Part shown: in pieces, positions 1 to 7,006 of the stretch
Layout of the letters: each line of letters starts with the position of its first letter
How positions within the stretch are numbered: the first letter of the stretch is position 1
Assembly: GCA_021795255.1 (NCBI GenBank)
Contig: JAJYPQ010000144.1
Span: 1-8,394 of the forward strand
Reading direction: 5' to 3'
Length of the DNA stretch: 8,394 nucleotides
Source of the DNA: Pseudomonadota bacterium
GTDB lineage: Bacteria; Pseudomonadota; Gammaproteobacteria; Acidiferrobacterales; Acidiferrobacteraceae
The notes under the pieces: generated by a model
Database searches by the model: none
What the model was told of the DNA's origin: nothing
Seen by the model: only the letters and a program-made list of their open reading frames with translations
Program-made: the position numbers and the translations under genes

Positions 1-157
1 GCGGTATCGCCGTCTCAGGCTTGTCCGATATCCGTGTCTGGATGGGACCAAAATCGTGGTCGACCAGCAATTCGGGGGCTCGTGATGGGAATAAGCTGCA
101 GCCCCCAAGGACCATAAAAGACAAGCCAGCGACAAAAACTCCAGTCAATTTGGGCAT
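1..157 (-). CDS. ABC-type transport auxiliary lipoprotein (PqiC/DUF330-like), N-terminal part only
   Basis: Only the first 52 codons are in the window; the reading frame runs off the left edge. The start is the ATG at 157-155, one base after the MCE gene's stop (TAATATG), so the two genes are tightly coupled. The N-terminus is a lipoprotein signal peptide: MPKL, a hydrophobic stretch (about residues 5-19), then lipobox LGGC with Cys20 as the lipidation site. Ser follows the Cys, which by the usual +2 rule points to the outer membrane. Just after comes a DFGP segment, a kind of motif common near the start of ABC_trans_aux (PqiC-like) lipoproteins, which are encoded as the last gene of many MCE operons. 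Inferred role: outer-membrane partner that receives or delivers lipid for the MCE transporter. The lipoprotein call is firm; the family rests on operon position and the short motif because the rest of the protein is missing. Confidence 0.75.
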   Translation of the reverse strand, partial: MPKLTGVFVAGLSFMVLGGCSLFPSRAPELLVDHDFGPIQTRISDKPETAIP

Positions 158-158
158 A

Positions 159-1049
159 TTAGCGTGACTCCTGGTATCCGGGCTCACCAGGACCGGGGGC
201 CATCGGTCGGGCCCCCAGAAGTAGCTCGCGAGGATGGTGGCGCAATGAGCGGCTCAATTTTTGAACATCATTCGAGGCGGCCGTCAGATGGAGGATGGCG
301 CGATCAATCCGCGGCAGAGTGCGTGTCAATATGACCGTGCTCGCCCCTTGCGCGGAATCACTGAGAGCCTGAAGGCGACGCCCTAAAATCCGCATCTGGG
401 CGGTTAATTTGTCAATGTGAGTGAGGGCCAGGTCGGCGTGCTTCTCGACCTTAGGCAGTCCGGCGACAGCGTCATTGAGGTGGTGGCTCAAGGCGCTCCA
501 CTGCCGGCTGGCTCGGGCTGCGTTGGCCAAGATGACTTGCAGGTGCGCTCTATTGGTGGCGTTGAGGGTTTGATGAAGGGCGTGACTGAGTCGCGCCAAT
601 TGTGTCATGGCGTGGGTCCCGGCCTTTGTGAGGCGGCTTAGGAGGGACGGTTGCATCGGGATTTCCCCTGGATGGGCGCGTGATGTCGGTAAGGGCGCCA
701 TGTCGGCGGTGGTGTTGAGTTCCAATGCGGATAGTCCGGTGACCCCCTGCAGCTTCAGTTGGGCGTAGGTGCCGCGGGTCACGGGGATGTGTTTATCGAC
801 CGAAATGGCAATCCAAATCATGCGCGGGTTGTGAGGATCCACCCTGATGCTGCGCACGATCCCCGCTGTTATGCCACGAAAAAACACCGTAGATTGGGAC
901 TTGAGACCAAATACGCTGCCATGCGTGATCACCACATAGGGCGCTCGGGTTTCATGGTCGCCGCCTATCCAGAAAACGGCAGCGAGAATGGCGACCGCTA
1001 AAGACAACACAAAAAGGCCGGCGCGCAAGGCGTAGGAGCGATTATTCAT
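159..1049 (-). CDS. MCE/MlaD-family lipid-transport substrate-binding protein
   Basis: This 296-residue protein is the periplasmic, membrane-anchored lipid-binding subunit of the MCE ABC transporter. One N-terminal membrane anchor (about residues 8-29) is followed by a single MCE domain (about 36-113) with the typical FFRGITAGIV segment (compare the yRGv.vG.V motif of MlaD) and QGVTGLSALEL. The rest (about 120-270) is a long helical, coiled-coil-like tail. It ends in PRELLLGA then PMAPGPGEPGY, the Pro/Gly-rich end seen in this type of MCE protein. MlaD homologs form hexameric rings, and the long tail may form a tube or needle as in longer MCE proteins (inference). The frame is open up to 1106, but ATG 1049 is preferred: it starts MNNRSYALRAG directly before the anchor, has an AGGACC-like ribosome site about 8-10 bases upstream, and overlaps the ATPase gene by only 8 nt. 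The upstream ATG would add 19 residues read from inside that gene. Confidence 0.92.
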   Translation of the reverse strand: MNNRSYALRAGLFVLSLAVAILAAVFWIGGDHETRAPYVVITHGSVFGLKSQSTVFFRGITAGIVRSIRVDPHNPRMIWIAISVDKHIPVTRGTYAQLKLQGVTGLSALELNTTADMAPLPTSRAHPGEIPMQPSLLSRLTKAGTHAMTQLARLSHALHQTLNATNRAHLQVILANAARASRQWSALSHHLNDAVAGLPKVEKHADLALTHIDKLTAQMRILGRRLQALSDSAQGASTVILTRTLPRIDRAILHLTAASNDVQKLSRSLRHHPRELLLGARPMAPGPGEPGYQESR

Positions 1050-1815
1050 GAGATGGGGTCCTAAAGACCCGCTGGCCGCGGGTGCCGGTGAAAAGGGTTG
1101 CGACAAAGGGGTGAGCGACGTCTGCGACCTCGCTTGGGGTTCCTAGCGCTACGATACGGTGATCGGCGAGAATGGCGAGTTGCGTGCAAAGGTCGCGCAT
1201 AAGGTCCAGGTCGTGGGTAATGACGACGGCCGTGAACCCTAGCTCTCTATGCAGGTCTTGCAGGTGATCGACGAAGGCTTGGGCTGTGACCGGGTCGAGT
1301 CCCGATGTGGGCTCGTCAAGAAACAAAAGCTCGGGCTCGAGCGCCAGCGCGCGCGCCAGAGCCACGCGCTTGACCATGCCGCCCGAAAGTTCGGCGGGTA
1401 GACGGCTTGCGACGTTGGCCTCGAGCCCGGCCATAGCCAGTTTCATATACACAAGGTCTCTTATCAGGCTGCGATCTATCCCCTGATATTCCTGAAGGGG
1501 AAAGGCGATGTTCTCGAAGACGGTGAATGCGCTAAATAGGGCACCGCCCTGGAACAAGATGCCACATCTCTGGCGTAAGCGTGCGAGTTCTTCACCCTGG
1601 GTCTGTTGTAAGGGGCGCCCAAATAGGGTGACGGTACCACCGCTTGGTGGGTCTAGGCCGATCATTTCGCGTACCAGCGTGGTTTTGCCGCTGCCGGATC
1701 CCCCCACGAGCCCCAGGATTTGCCCCTCGCGGACCTGTAGGTTGATGTCCTCATGGACCACTTGGCGTCCGAACCATGTCGATACATGGCGCATCTCGAT
1801 AACGGGGTCTGACAT
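1042..1815 (-). CDS. MlaF-like ABC transporter ATP-binding protein
   Basis: Cytoplasmic ATPase that powers the MCE/Mla-type lipid transporter. The 257 residues carry every ABC signature: Walker A GGSGSGKTT (38-46), Q-loop Gln89 in LFQGGALF, signature LSGGM (143-147), Walker B LLFLDE (163-168), D-loop SGLD (171-174) and switch His201 in ITHD. The LFQxGALFxxxTVxENIxFPL stretch and SGGM (rather than SGGQ) are characteristic of the MlaF/Ttg2A group, which pairs with MlaE-type permeases. A full set of catalytic residues indicates an active enzyme. It starts at ATG 1815, one base into the permease stop (TGATG), and its 3' end overlaps the MCE gene by 8 nt, so permease, ATPase and MCE protein are probably made in a coupled way. 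I withhold the symbol mlaF because the operon has a PqiC-like lipoprotein and a fused STAS-permease rather than the separate mlaB and mlaC of E. coli. Confidence 0.95.
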   Translation of the reverse strand: MSDPVIEMRHVSTWFGRQVVHEDINLQVREGQILGLVGGSGSGKTTLVREMIGLDPPSGGTVTLFGRPLQQTQGEELARLRQRCGILFQGGALFSAFTVFENIAFPLQEYQGIDRSLIRDLVYMKLAMAGLEANVASRLPAELSGGMVKRVALARALALEPELLFLDEPTSGLDPVTAQAFVDHLQDLHRELGFTAVVITHDLDLMRDLCTQLAILADHRIVALGTPSEVADVAHPFVATLFTGTRGQRVFRTPSHE

Positions 1816-3065
1816 CAGGGCAGGCCAAGTCCGCGAAAGGCGATAGCAAACACGGCGTCGACAAAGATCACAGCCGTGATGGCGCTCACAACGGCATTCG
1901 TGGTTTCCGTAGCCAAGCTCTGGGTATTGGGCTTAATGCGTAGTCCAAAATGGCAGGCGATGAGCGCTATGACGATACCGAAGACCACGCCCTTGACGAG
2001 GCCCAGGATCAAATTGATGACGGGTACCGCTTCCGGAATGCCGTGAATGAAACTTGCCATGCTGATACCAAGTTCGATATGGGCGGTTACCATGCCACCC
2101 AAAAGCGCGATCGCGTCGGTCCATATGATGAGGAGCGGCAGGCCAAGCCCCAAGGCCACGATTTTGGGGAGCACAAGCCGCAGCGTGCGCGAGACGCCCA
2201 TGGCCGACAGCGCGTCTAATTCTTCGGTCAAGCGCATGACGCCCAGCTCCGCGGCCATCGCTGACCCTGAACGTCCCGCCACTAGGATAGCCGCCAAAAG
2301 CGGGCCAAGCTCGCGCAGGATGCTCAGTCCGAGGACATTGACGATATAGGATTGGGCACCGAAGGTCCGCAGTTCGAGGGCAGAGAGGTAGCTCATGACC
2401 ACGCCCACCAGCGCCCCGACCAAGGCGGTAATGCCCAAGGCCCTGACGCCGACGTCATAGACGGTGGCGGAAATATCTTTCCAGGGCGTGCGAGCGGGAT
2501 TCCGGAAAAGGCCTACGATATCCAGCAGCACTTCCCCAAGGAGTGTGGCAAAGCCAAGAAAGTGGGAGATAAAGGCCCGTTCGGTCGACAACAGGGTCTC
2601 GCCTAAGCCCGGCCTTTTTTTGCGTCCTGTCGCGGGTGGCGTTTGGCGTTTCGCCCAACGCTGGAACAATGCCTTATGTTCGGTCCTCACCTGGACGTCG
2701 GCGGGTCGACTAAAGCCATGAATACGCCACAGGATAAGCGCGCCCACGTTATCGAGCTTTTGCACGTCCCGGCAATCCCAGGACGCCTGCGCATCGCGCA
2801 CCGCATACGGACGCAAAGCGGCGCTCAGGGCCTGATGACGGCGCCCTATGCCCCTTAAGGTCCAGTTCCCGGTAAGCACCACGGTGATGTGGCCCCGGTC
2901 GTCTGTTGTGGTGTGGAAGGCCGCGTCCTCAAAGCGGCCGGCAACAGCCCCGAGCCTTCTGTCCTCGCCGATTGTCCGCTCTCCGTTCGTGGCAGATTCC
3001 TCATGAAGCCTTGGGTTCGGTTTGATTCTCGATTGATCATAGCAAGAAGCCGCCGAGCACGTCAT
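1815..3065 (-). CDS. MlaE-family permease with N-terminal STAS domain
   Basis: Inner-membrane permease of the MCE lipid transporter, 416 codons from ATG 3065. Residues about 57-137 form a STAS-like domain (TVVLTGNWTL, then DCRDVQKLDNVGALIL), the counterpart of the separate MlaB subunit. Residues about 165-416 are an MlaE permease with several membrane segments and the diagnostic core RELGPLLAAILVAGRSGSAM, then AAELGVMRLTEELDALSAMG. Fused STAS-permeases are known, so no separate mlaB is needed. At the position of MlaB Thr52 (an Asp-Thr-Gly-Gly stretch) this protein has Asn106 (Asp-Asn-Val-Gly). The start is uncertain: the first 45-50 residues are polar, look unlike the family, lack a convincing ribosome site, and overlap a promoter-like element. 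No other in-frame ATG, GTG or TTG occurs before codons 62-63 (GTG GTG), which would cut into the STAS domain. The stop overlaps the ATPase start by one base (TGATG). Confidence 0.92.
   Translation of the reverse strand: MTCSAASCYDQSRIKPNPRLHEESATNGERTIGEDRRLGAVAGRFEDAAFHTTTDDRGHITVVLTGNWTLRGIGRRHQALSAALRPYAVRDAQASWDCRDVQKLDNVGALILWRIHGFSRPADVQVRTEHKALFQRWAKRQTPPATGRKKRPGLGETLLSTERAFISHFLGFATLLGEVLLDIVGLFRNPARTPWKDISATVYDVGVRALGITALVGALVGVVMSYLSALELRTFGAQSYIVNVLGLSILRELGPLLAAILVAGRSGSAMAAELGVMRLTEELDALSAMGVSRTLRLVLPKIVALGLGLPLLIIWTDAIALLGGMVTAHIELGISMASFIHGIPEAVPVINLILGLVKGVVFGIVIALIACHFGLRIKPNTQSLATETTNAVVSAITAVIFVDAVFAIAFRGLGLP
3036..3065 (-). promoter_or_regulatory. possible sigma70 promoter for the MCE operon
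   Basis: Read on the minus strand there is an extended -10, TGC followed by TATGAT (3036-3041), preceded after 18 bases by ATGACG (3060-3065), a 4-of-6 match to TTGACA. The predicted transcription start is near 3029, inside the annotated N-terminus of the permease. If the promoter is real, a transcript from it lacks ATG 3065 and would need an unannotated start. It could also be a chance match in coding DNA. Confidence 0.3.
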
Positions 3066-3261
3066 GCGCGCTTTGTCTCGCCGGCACGAGCCTTGATCGC
3101 GGTCAAGACACTGGCCTCAACCGCCGTTTGCCATCGCGGGAAGCTCAACGCCCGAGGGCCAATCTTCTAGCGAATATGAAAACCGCTATGGCAGCTCAGG
3201 GCCTCTGCGTACCGCCCGCCTGCGCCCCGAGGGTCACGCCGTGCCTCCCGGGCCTTGCCCC
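3066..3261. other. intergenic region between the ubi and MCE operons
   Basis: This 196-nt stretch separates the ubiI-type stop from the permease start. It contains the FNR-like palindrome and a short GCCCGAGGGC palindrome (3150-3159). I see no hairpin followed by a T-run on the minus strand, so read-through from the ubi genes into the MCE operon cannot be excluded. No convincing small gene is present. Confidence 0.6.
3093..3106. promoter_or_regulatory. FNR/ANR-like inverted repeat upstream of the MCE operon
   Basis: The plus strand reads TTGATCGCGGTCAA and the minus strand TTGACCGCGATCAA. This matches the FNR/ANR consensus TTGAT-N4-ATCAA in nine of ten defined bases, with correct arm spacing. 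It lies in the 196-nt gap between the ubiI-type gene and the permease gene. Its centre is about 34 bases upstream of ATG 3065 and about 70 bases upstream of the start predicted from the TATGAT element. Binding by an FNR/CRP-family regulator is inferred from the motif only. Confidence 0.4.
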
Positions 3262-4446
3262 TTAAGGAGGGAAAGTCCACGGCTTGGCGCCGGCTTGACT
3301 CATAAAAAAGGCCTTGAGCGGACCCAGGGTGTCAGTGACGTTTAGGCCCATGGTAAGGATCTGCCTCATCCAAACCCCCTCGTGGCGGAACAAGCGATTC
3401 AGGGTGTCGGTTGCGAGCAACATGCTGAGGTTTGCCGCTTTACGAGCCCGTTCGTACCGACGCAAGAGCCGCCGGTTTCCGATGTCGCCATCGCGATCAC
3501 GGCCCACTAGGGTTTCGGCGAGGACCTGGGCATCAGCGAACCCCAGGTTGACTCCTTGCCCAGCCAAGGGATGGACGCGATGAGCGGCGTCCCCGACGAG
3601 CACGAAGCGCGACCCGACATAGTGTTCGGCGTGGGTCGCTACCAGCGGAAAAAGCGCGCGGGCGCTTAAGGGCTGAAGGTCGCCGAGCTCTTGCCCAAAT
3701 GCCTGGGTCAGGGCCGCGCCGAAATCTTGGTCCGACAAGCTGTGTAGCCGTTCGGCCTCGAGCGTAGTCGTAGACCAAATGAGTGAGGATTGGCTGGGCT
3801 CTGGCAAGGGCAACAAGGCGAGCGGTCCAGTTGGCAAAAACCGCTGCCAAGCGACGTCGCGATGGGCTTGTCCCAATTGGATGTTGGCGCAGATCGCGGT
3901 TTGTCCGTAATGATGCTGCCACACGGGCACACCCAGTTGTTCCCGTAATTGCGACTGCGCGCCGTCTGCGGCGATGAGCAAAGATCCGTGGAGCACCGAG
4001 CCGCCGGCCAACACGATCTCCGCGGTTCGTTCCCGGATGGTCACCCGTTGGGCCTTGTCATCATGCCATTTCACCCCCGGCGCTATGCGTGCGCGGGCAC
4101 GCAAGAGGGCCTCCAAACCGCCGTGGTTGACGATCACCCCGAGATTTTCAAGGTCTAGCTCAAGGCTATCGAATCGAATGCGCCCGTGCCCGCTACTATT
4201 CACGACCTGCAAGGCCCGTAGAGGGGCAGTTTTGAGATCGCTCAAGGGCCACAGCCCCTGCGTTCCCAACCAGTGGCAGGAGGCGTTGGTGAGTGCGCTG
4301 GTCCGCACCCCGGCCTTTCCTAAGGCCCCGCGCTCGGCATCCACCACAGCGACCGTAAGACCGCGCAAGGCGAGCGCGTGGCATAGGGCGGCCCCGACCG
4401 CGCCGGCTCCTACAATAATGACATCGCTTTGGTTCACGGCAGGCAT
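3262..4446 (-). CDS. ubiI: UbiH/UbiF/VisC-family FAD monooxygenase, probable UbiI (ubiquinone ring hydroxylase)
   Basis: Flavin-dependent aromatic hydroxylase of ubiquinone biosynthesis. In E. coli UbiI adds the C5 hydroxyl to the prenylated ring. The 394 residues contain the FAD-binding GxGxxG (GAGAVG, 13-18) and the acidic end of the second strand (VVDAERG, 34-40). They also have RTSALTNAS (48-56), the DG motif IAADGA (158-163), and GDAAH followed by VHPLAGQGVNLGFAD (285-305), a hallmark of this family. The C-terminal helices (RRYERARK, about 329-336) resemble VisC/UbiI. Length is normal for the family. It starts at ATG 4446, one base into the ubiH stop (TGATG), with a GAGGAG ribosome site at 4457-4462. 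The order pepP-ubiH-ubiI matches E. coli, which is why I prefer UbiI, but UbiF- or UbiM-like regioselectivity cannot be excluded from sequence. It ends in TAA before the 196-nt gap. Confidence 0.88.
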   Translation of the reverse strand: MPAVNQSDVIIVGAGAVGAALCHALALRGLTVAVVDAERGALGKAGVRTSALTNASCHWLGTQGLWPLSDLKTAPLRALQVVNSSGHGRIRFDSLELDLENLGVIVNHGGLEALLRARARIAPGVKWHDDKAQRVTIRERTAEIVLAGGSVLHGSLLIAADGAQSQLREQLGVPVWQHHYGQTAICANIQLGQAHRDVAWQRFLPTGPLALLPLPEPSQSSLIWSTTTLEAERLHSLSDQDFGAALTQAFGQELGDLQPLSARALFPLVATHAEHYVGSRFVLVGDAAHRVHPLAGQGVNLGFADAQVLAETLVGRDRDGDIGNRRLLRRYERARKAANLSMLLATDTLNRLFRHEGVWMRQILTMGLNVTDTLGPLKAFFMSQAGAKPWTFPP

Positions 4447-5657
4447 CAGGGCTTCACTCCTCGCAGAAGACTCGGCAAGGGGCCCTTGAGCCCCATGGTG
4501 CGTACGGCCAAGGCGCGCTTAGCGATCGGGAGACAGTCGACCAGGGTCAGAGCCAGGTTGCGGGCCACCACGAGTGGACCGATCTTGTTACTGAAAATCC
4601 GTACAAGGCCGTCTGTAAACCCTATCGTGTTGGCCGTGTCGCGGGCCCGTCCGACGATGTAGCGGTCGAGGCAGGCTTGGCTGCCGAAGTCTTCGTGGTG
4701 TCGGCAGGCCTTCGCAATCGCATCCGCGAGCGCGGCCACGTCGCGCAATCCTAAGTTGAACCCTTGCCCTGCTACCGGGTGTAGGGTGTGGGCGGCGTTA
4801 CCGACCAAGACTGCGCGCGGCGCTGCGGGGTAGGGTGCCTTTTGGAGAATCAGCGGAAAGCGGAGGCGGCGTCCGCAGGCGTGGAAGTGGCCGAGGCGTT
4901 GCCCGAAAGCCTGCTCCAATCGGGCCAGAAATTGCGGTTCGTCGAGATCTTGCCAATCTTTGGCGTTTGCGCAACTTATCACGAAGGTATAGCGATCATC
5001 GCCCAAGGGGAGGGCCGCAAGCGGTCCTTCGGGCGTAAAGCGTTCGAAGGCTGTCCGCGGCTTGGGCGCGGAGACTTGGCAATTGGCGACCAAGGCCTCG
5101 CGACCATAGGCGTGATGGGTAACGGGGATAGCGAGCGCACGGCGCACCGCCGAGTCGGTGCCGTCCGCCCCGACGAGCAAACGGCAAGAGAGCAGCTCTG
5201 GGCCATCGGTCCCGGAGAACGTGACGGTCGCGGAATCCGCGCGGGTTTCTAGACTCGCAAAGCGCCCGGTCCGGATGACGACCGACGTGTCTTTAAGGGC
5301 GCCGTACAAGGCCGCAAGGAGTGCGGCGTTTTCAGTCACAAACCCCAAGGCGTCAAGGCCGAGCTCGGGGGCGCGGATGTGGGTGAGACCGAAGCCTCCG
5401 CTCCGATCCGACACCTCGATCTCGCTGATCGGATGGAAGCTGTTTTCCGGCAGCAAGGGCCAGACGCCAAGGCTTGTCAGTGCCCGTTTCGATCCTTGTG
5501 CCAAAGTGAACGTTCGGTCGTCCTTAGCTCGCTTCGGCGGGGTGGGGGCGGGATCGATGAGGCAGATAGTCAGCGGAAGATGCGCAAGACTCAAGGCAAG
5601 GCTTGTTCCCACGAGGCCGCCACCGCAGATGACGATGTCGTAGGTCTCTCGGCTCAT
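4446..5657 (-). CDS. ubiH: UbiH, 2-octaprenyl-6-methoxyphenol hydroxylase (ubiquinone biosynthesis)
   Basis: FAD monooxygenase that in E. coli hydroxylates C1 of the ubiquinone ring, using O2 and NAD(P)H, within the Ubi protein complex. The 403 residues show GGGLVG (12-17), an acidic residue in LIDP (33-36), DG in LVGADGTDS (161-169) and GNAAHTLHPVAGQGFNLGLRD (286-306). Asn instead of Asp in GNAA is typical of UbiH and separates it from the neighbouring GDAAH paralog. It follows E. coli UbiH closely in RFTPEGPLAALPL (206-218) and in the C-terminal stretch IGFTDGLVRIFSNKIGPLVV (345-364), so the assignment is strong. It begins at ATG 5657, overlapping the pepP stop by 4 nt (ATGA), with a GGAAGG purine stretch just upstream. 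It and the next gene are paralogs in tandem. Confidence 0.94.
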   Translation of the reverse strand: MSRETYDIVICGGGLVGTSLALSLAHLPLTICLIDPAPTPPKRAKDDRTFTLAQGSKRALTSLGVWPLLPENSFHPISEIEVSDRSGGFGLTHIRAPELGLDALGFVTENAALLAALYGALKDTSVVIRTGRFASLETRADSATVTFSGTDGPELLSCRLLVGADGTDSAVRRALAIPVTHHAYGREALVANCQVSAPKPRTAFERFTPEGPLAALPLGDDRYTFVISCANAKDWQDLDEPQFLARLEQAFGQRLGHFHACGRRLRFPLILQKAPYPAAPRAVLVGNAAHTLHPVAGQGFNLGLRDVAALADAIAKACRHHEDFGSQACLDRYIVGRARDTANTIGFTDGLVRIFSNKIGPLVVARNLALTLVDCLPIAKRALAVRTMGLKGPLPSLLRGVKP

Positions 5658-6970
5658 AGGCCTTCCGCGCGCAGGGCTTCGATATCGTCGGCGTGTCTTG
5701 GGACCGAGTGGCTTAGGATCTCGTAGCCGGTCTTGGTTACAAGAACATCGTCTTCGATGCGGATCCCGACATTATGAAAGCCCCGTGGCACATCGTCGGC
5801 GGCCGTGATGTAAAGTCCGGGTTCGACCGTCGTGACCATCCCGGGCTCCAGGACCCGCGGCTTATCGCCCACCCGATAGTCACCTACGTCATGGACATCA
5901 AGCCCAAGCCAGTGGCCGGTCCTGTGCATGTAGAATCGCTTGTAGTCTCCGCTTTCGATCAGCCCGTCGACCGTACCCTGGAGAAGTTTCAGGTCGACCA
6001 AGCCTTGGGTTAGGACGCGGACGGCGGCCTGATGGGCGCTCGGCCATTCCTCGCCCGGGCCCACTTTTTCCAGGGCTGCGCCGTGGGCGGCCAGGACGAG
6101 GTTATAGAGGTCGCGCTGTGCGGGGCTAAAACGTGGGCCCACCGGGAAGGTTCTTGTGATATCCGATGCGTAACCGTCGATTTCGCAGCCGGCGTCGATA
6201 AGCACAAGAGCCCCGTCTTTGAGGACCGCGTTGTTTTCTGTGTAATGCAGGATGCAGGCGTTGGCGCCGCTGGCCACGATCGGCGGATAAGAGGGGTATT
6301 CGGAGCCGCCTTTGCGGAAGGCGTAGAGGAGTTCGGCCTCCAATTCGTATTCGTGGAGTCCGGGCGCGCAGGCTCGGATAGCGCGCAGATGACCCTCGCC
6401 TCCAACGGTCGCGGCGCGCCGCATGAGTGCGATTTCCTCCGCCCGCTTGATCAGGCGCATTTCGTGTAGCAGGTGGTTCGGGTCTATAAACTCTCCGGGG
6501 GCGACTACTCCCGAACGCGCCTTACCGCGCACCTCGTTAACCCAATCCATCACTGCTCCGTCGAATTCAGGATGGCGGCCCATACTGTAGAAAACGCGCC
6601 GCCGGTTTTCGAGGAGGCCCGGAAGGATGTCGTCAATATCGTCTATCGGAAAGGCATCGTCGGCGCCGTAGCTTGCGACCGCGCCCTCTTGGCCCGCGCG
6701 GCGCCCCTGCCATTGTTCTTTTTCCGGGTTGCGCTCCCGACAAAAAAGCAAAAATTCCCCCTGGGCGCGACCGGGAACGAAAACGGCGACGGCCTCGGGT
6801 TCGGGAAAATGCGTCAGGTAGTAAAAGTCGCTGTCGGGCCTAAAAATATAGTCGACGTCGTTATTGCGGTTGCGAATCGGCGCCGTGGGGATGATTGCGA
6901 CCCCCTCTCCCATGAGCGCCATGAATTCCGTCCGGCGTCGTTTGAATTGATTTTTGTCCATATTCCTCAT
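5654..6970 (-). CDS. pepP: Xaa-Pro aminopeptidase (aminopeptidase P, M24B family)
   Basis: Cytoplasmic metallopeptidase that removes the N-terminal residue before proline. The 438 residues have an aminopeptidase-P N-terminal domain (about 6-140, including DSDFYYLTHFPEPEAV) and a pita-bread M24 catalytic domain (about 175-420). All five metal ligands are present: Asp259 (LIDAG), Asp270 (SDITRTF), His353 (GHWLGLDVHDVG), Glu383 (TVEPGLYI) and Glu406 (GIRIEDD). The further catalytic histidines of the family appear as His242 and His360. Numbering and length are almost the same as E. coli PepP (441 residues), so the enzyme should be active. The start could be ATG 6970 or ATG 6961 (three codons shorter). 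An AGGA lies very close to the second, and a GGGAG about 15 bases before the first, so neither is decisive. The gene lies 36 nt after ygfB, and its stop overlaps ubiH by 4 nt. Confidence 0.96.
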   Translation of the reverse strand: MRNMDKNQFKRRRTEFMALMGEGVAIIPTAPIRNRNNDVDYIFRPDSDFYYLTHFPEPEAVAVFVPGRAQGEFLLFCRERNPEKEQWQGRRAGQEGAVASYGADDAFPIDDIDDILPGLLENRRRVFYSMGRHPEFDGAVMDWVNEVRGKARSGVVAPGEFIDPNHLLHEMRLIKRAEEIALMRRAATVGGEGHLRAIRACAPGLHEYELEAELLYAFRKGGSEYPSYPPIVASGANACILHYTENNAVLKDGALVLIDAGCEIDGYASDITRTFPVGPRFSPAQRDLYNLVLAAHGAALEKVGPGEEWPSAHQAAVRVLTQGLVDLKLLQGTVDGLIESGDYKRFYMHRTGHWLGLDVHDVGDYRVGDKPRVLEPGMVTTVEPGLYITAADDVPRGFHNVGIRIEDDVLVTKTGYEILSHSVPRHADDIEALRAEGL

Positions 6971-7006
6971 TATGCCCGATGTCGGCTCCCGGGGGAGTCC
7001 GGCACG

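Noticed and set aside
2855..3040. 61-codon minus-strand frame starting within the TATGAT element
   Set aside because: It is out of frame with the permease, has no ribosome site, and stops before the STAS domain; no sign of a real small protein.
3150..3159. GCCCGAGGGC palindrome as a terminator or operator between the operons
   Set aside because: It leaves only a two-base loop, has no T-tract, and resembles no operator I know; short GC palindromes are expected by chance here.
3974..4489. Plus-strand open frame of 171 codons opposite the ubiI-type gene
   Set aside because: It is antisense to a well-supported monooxygenase, with low-complexity Arg/Ser/Pro-rich content typical of shadow translation.
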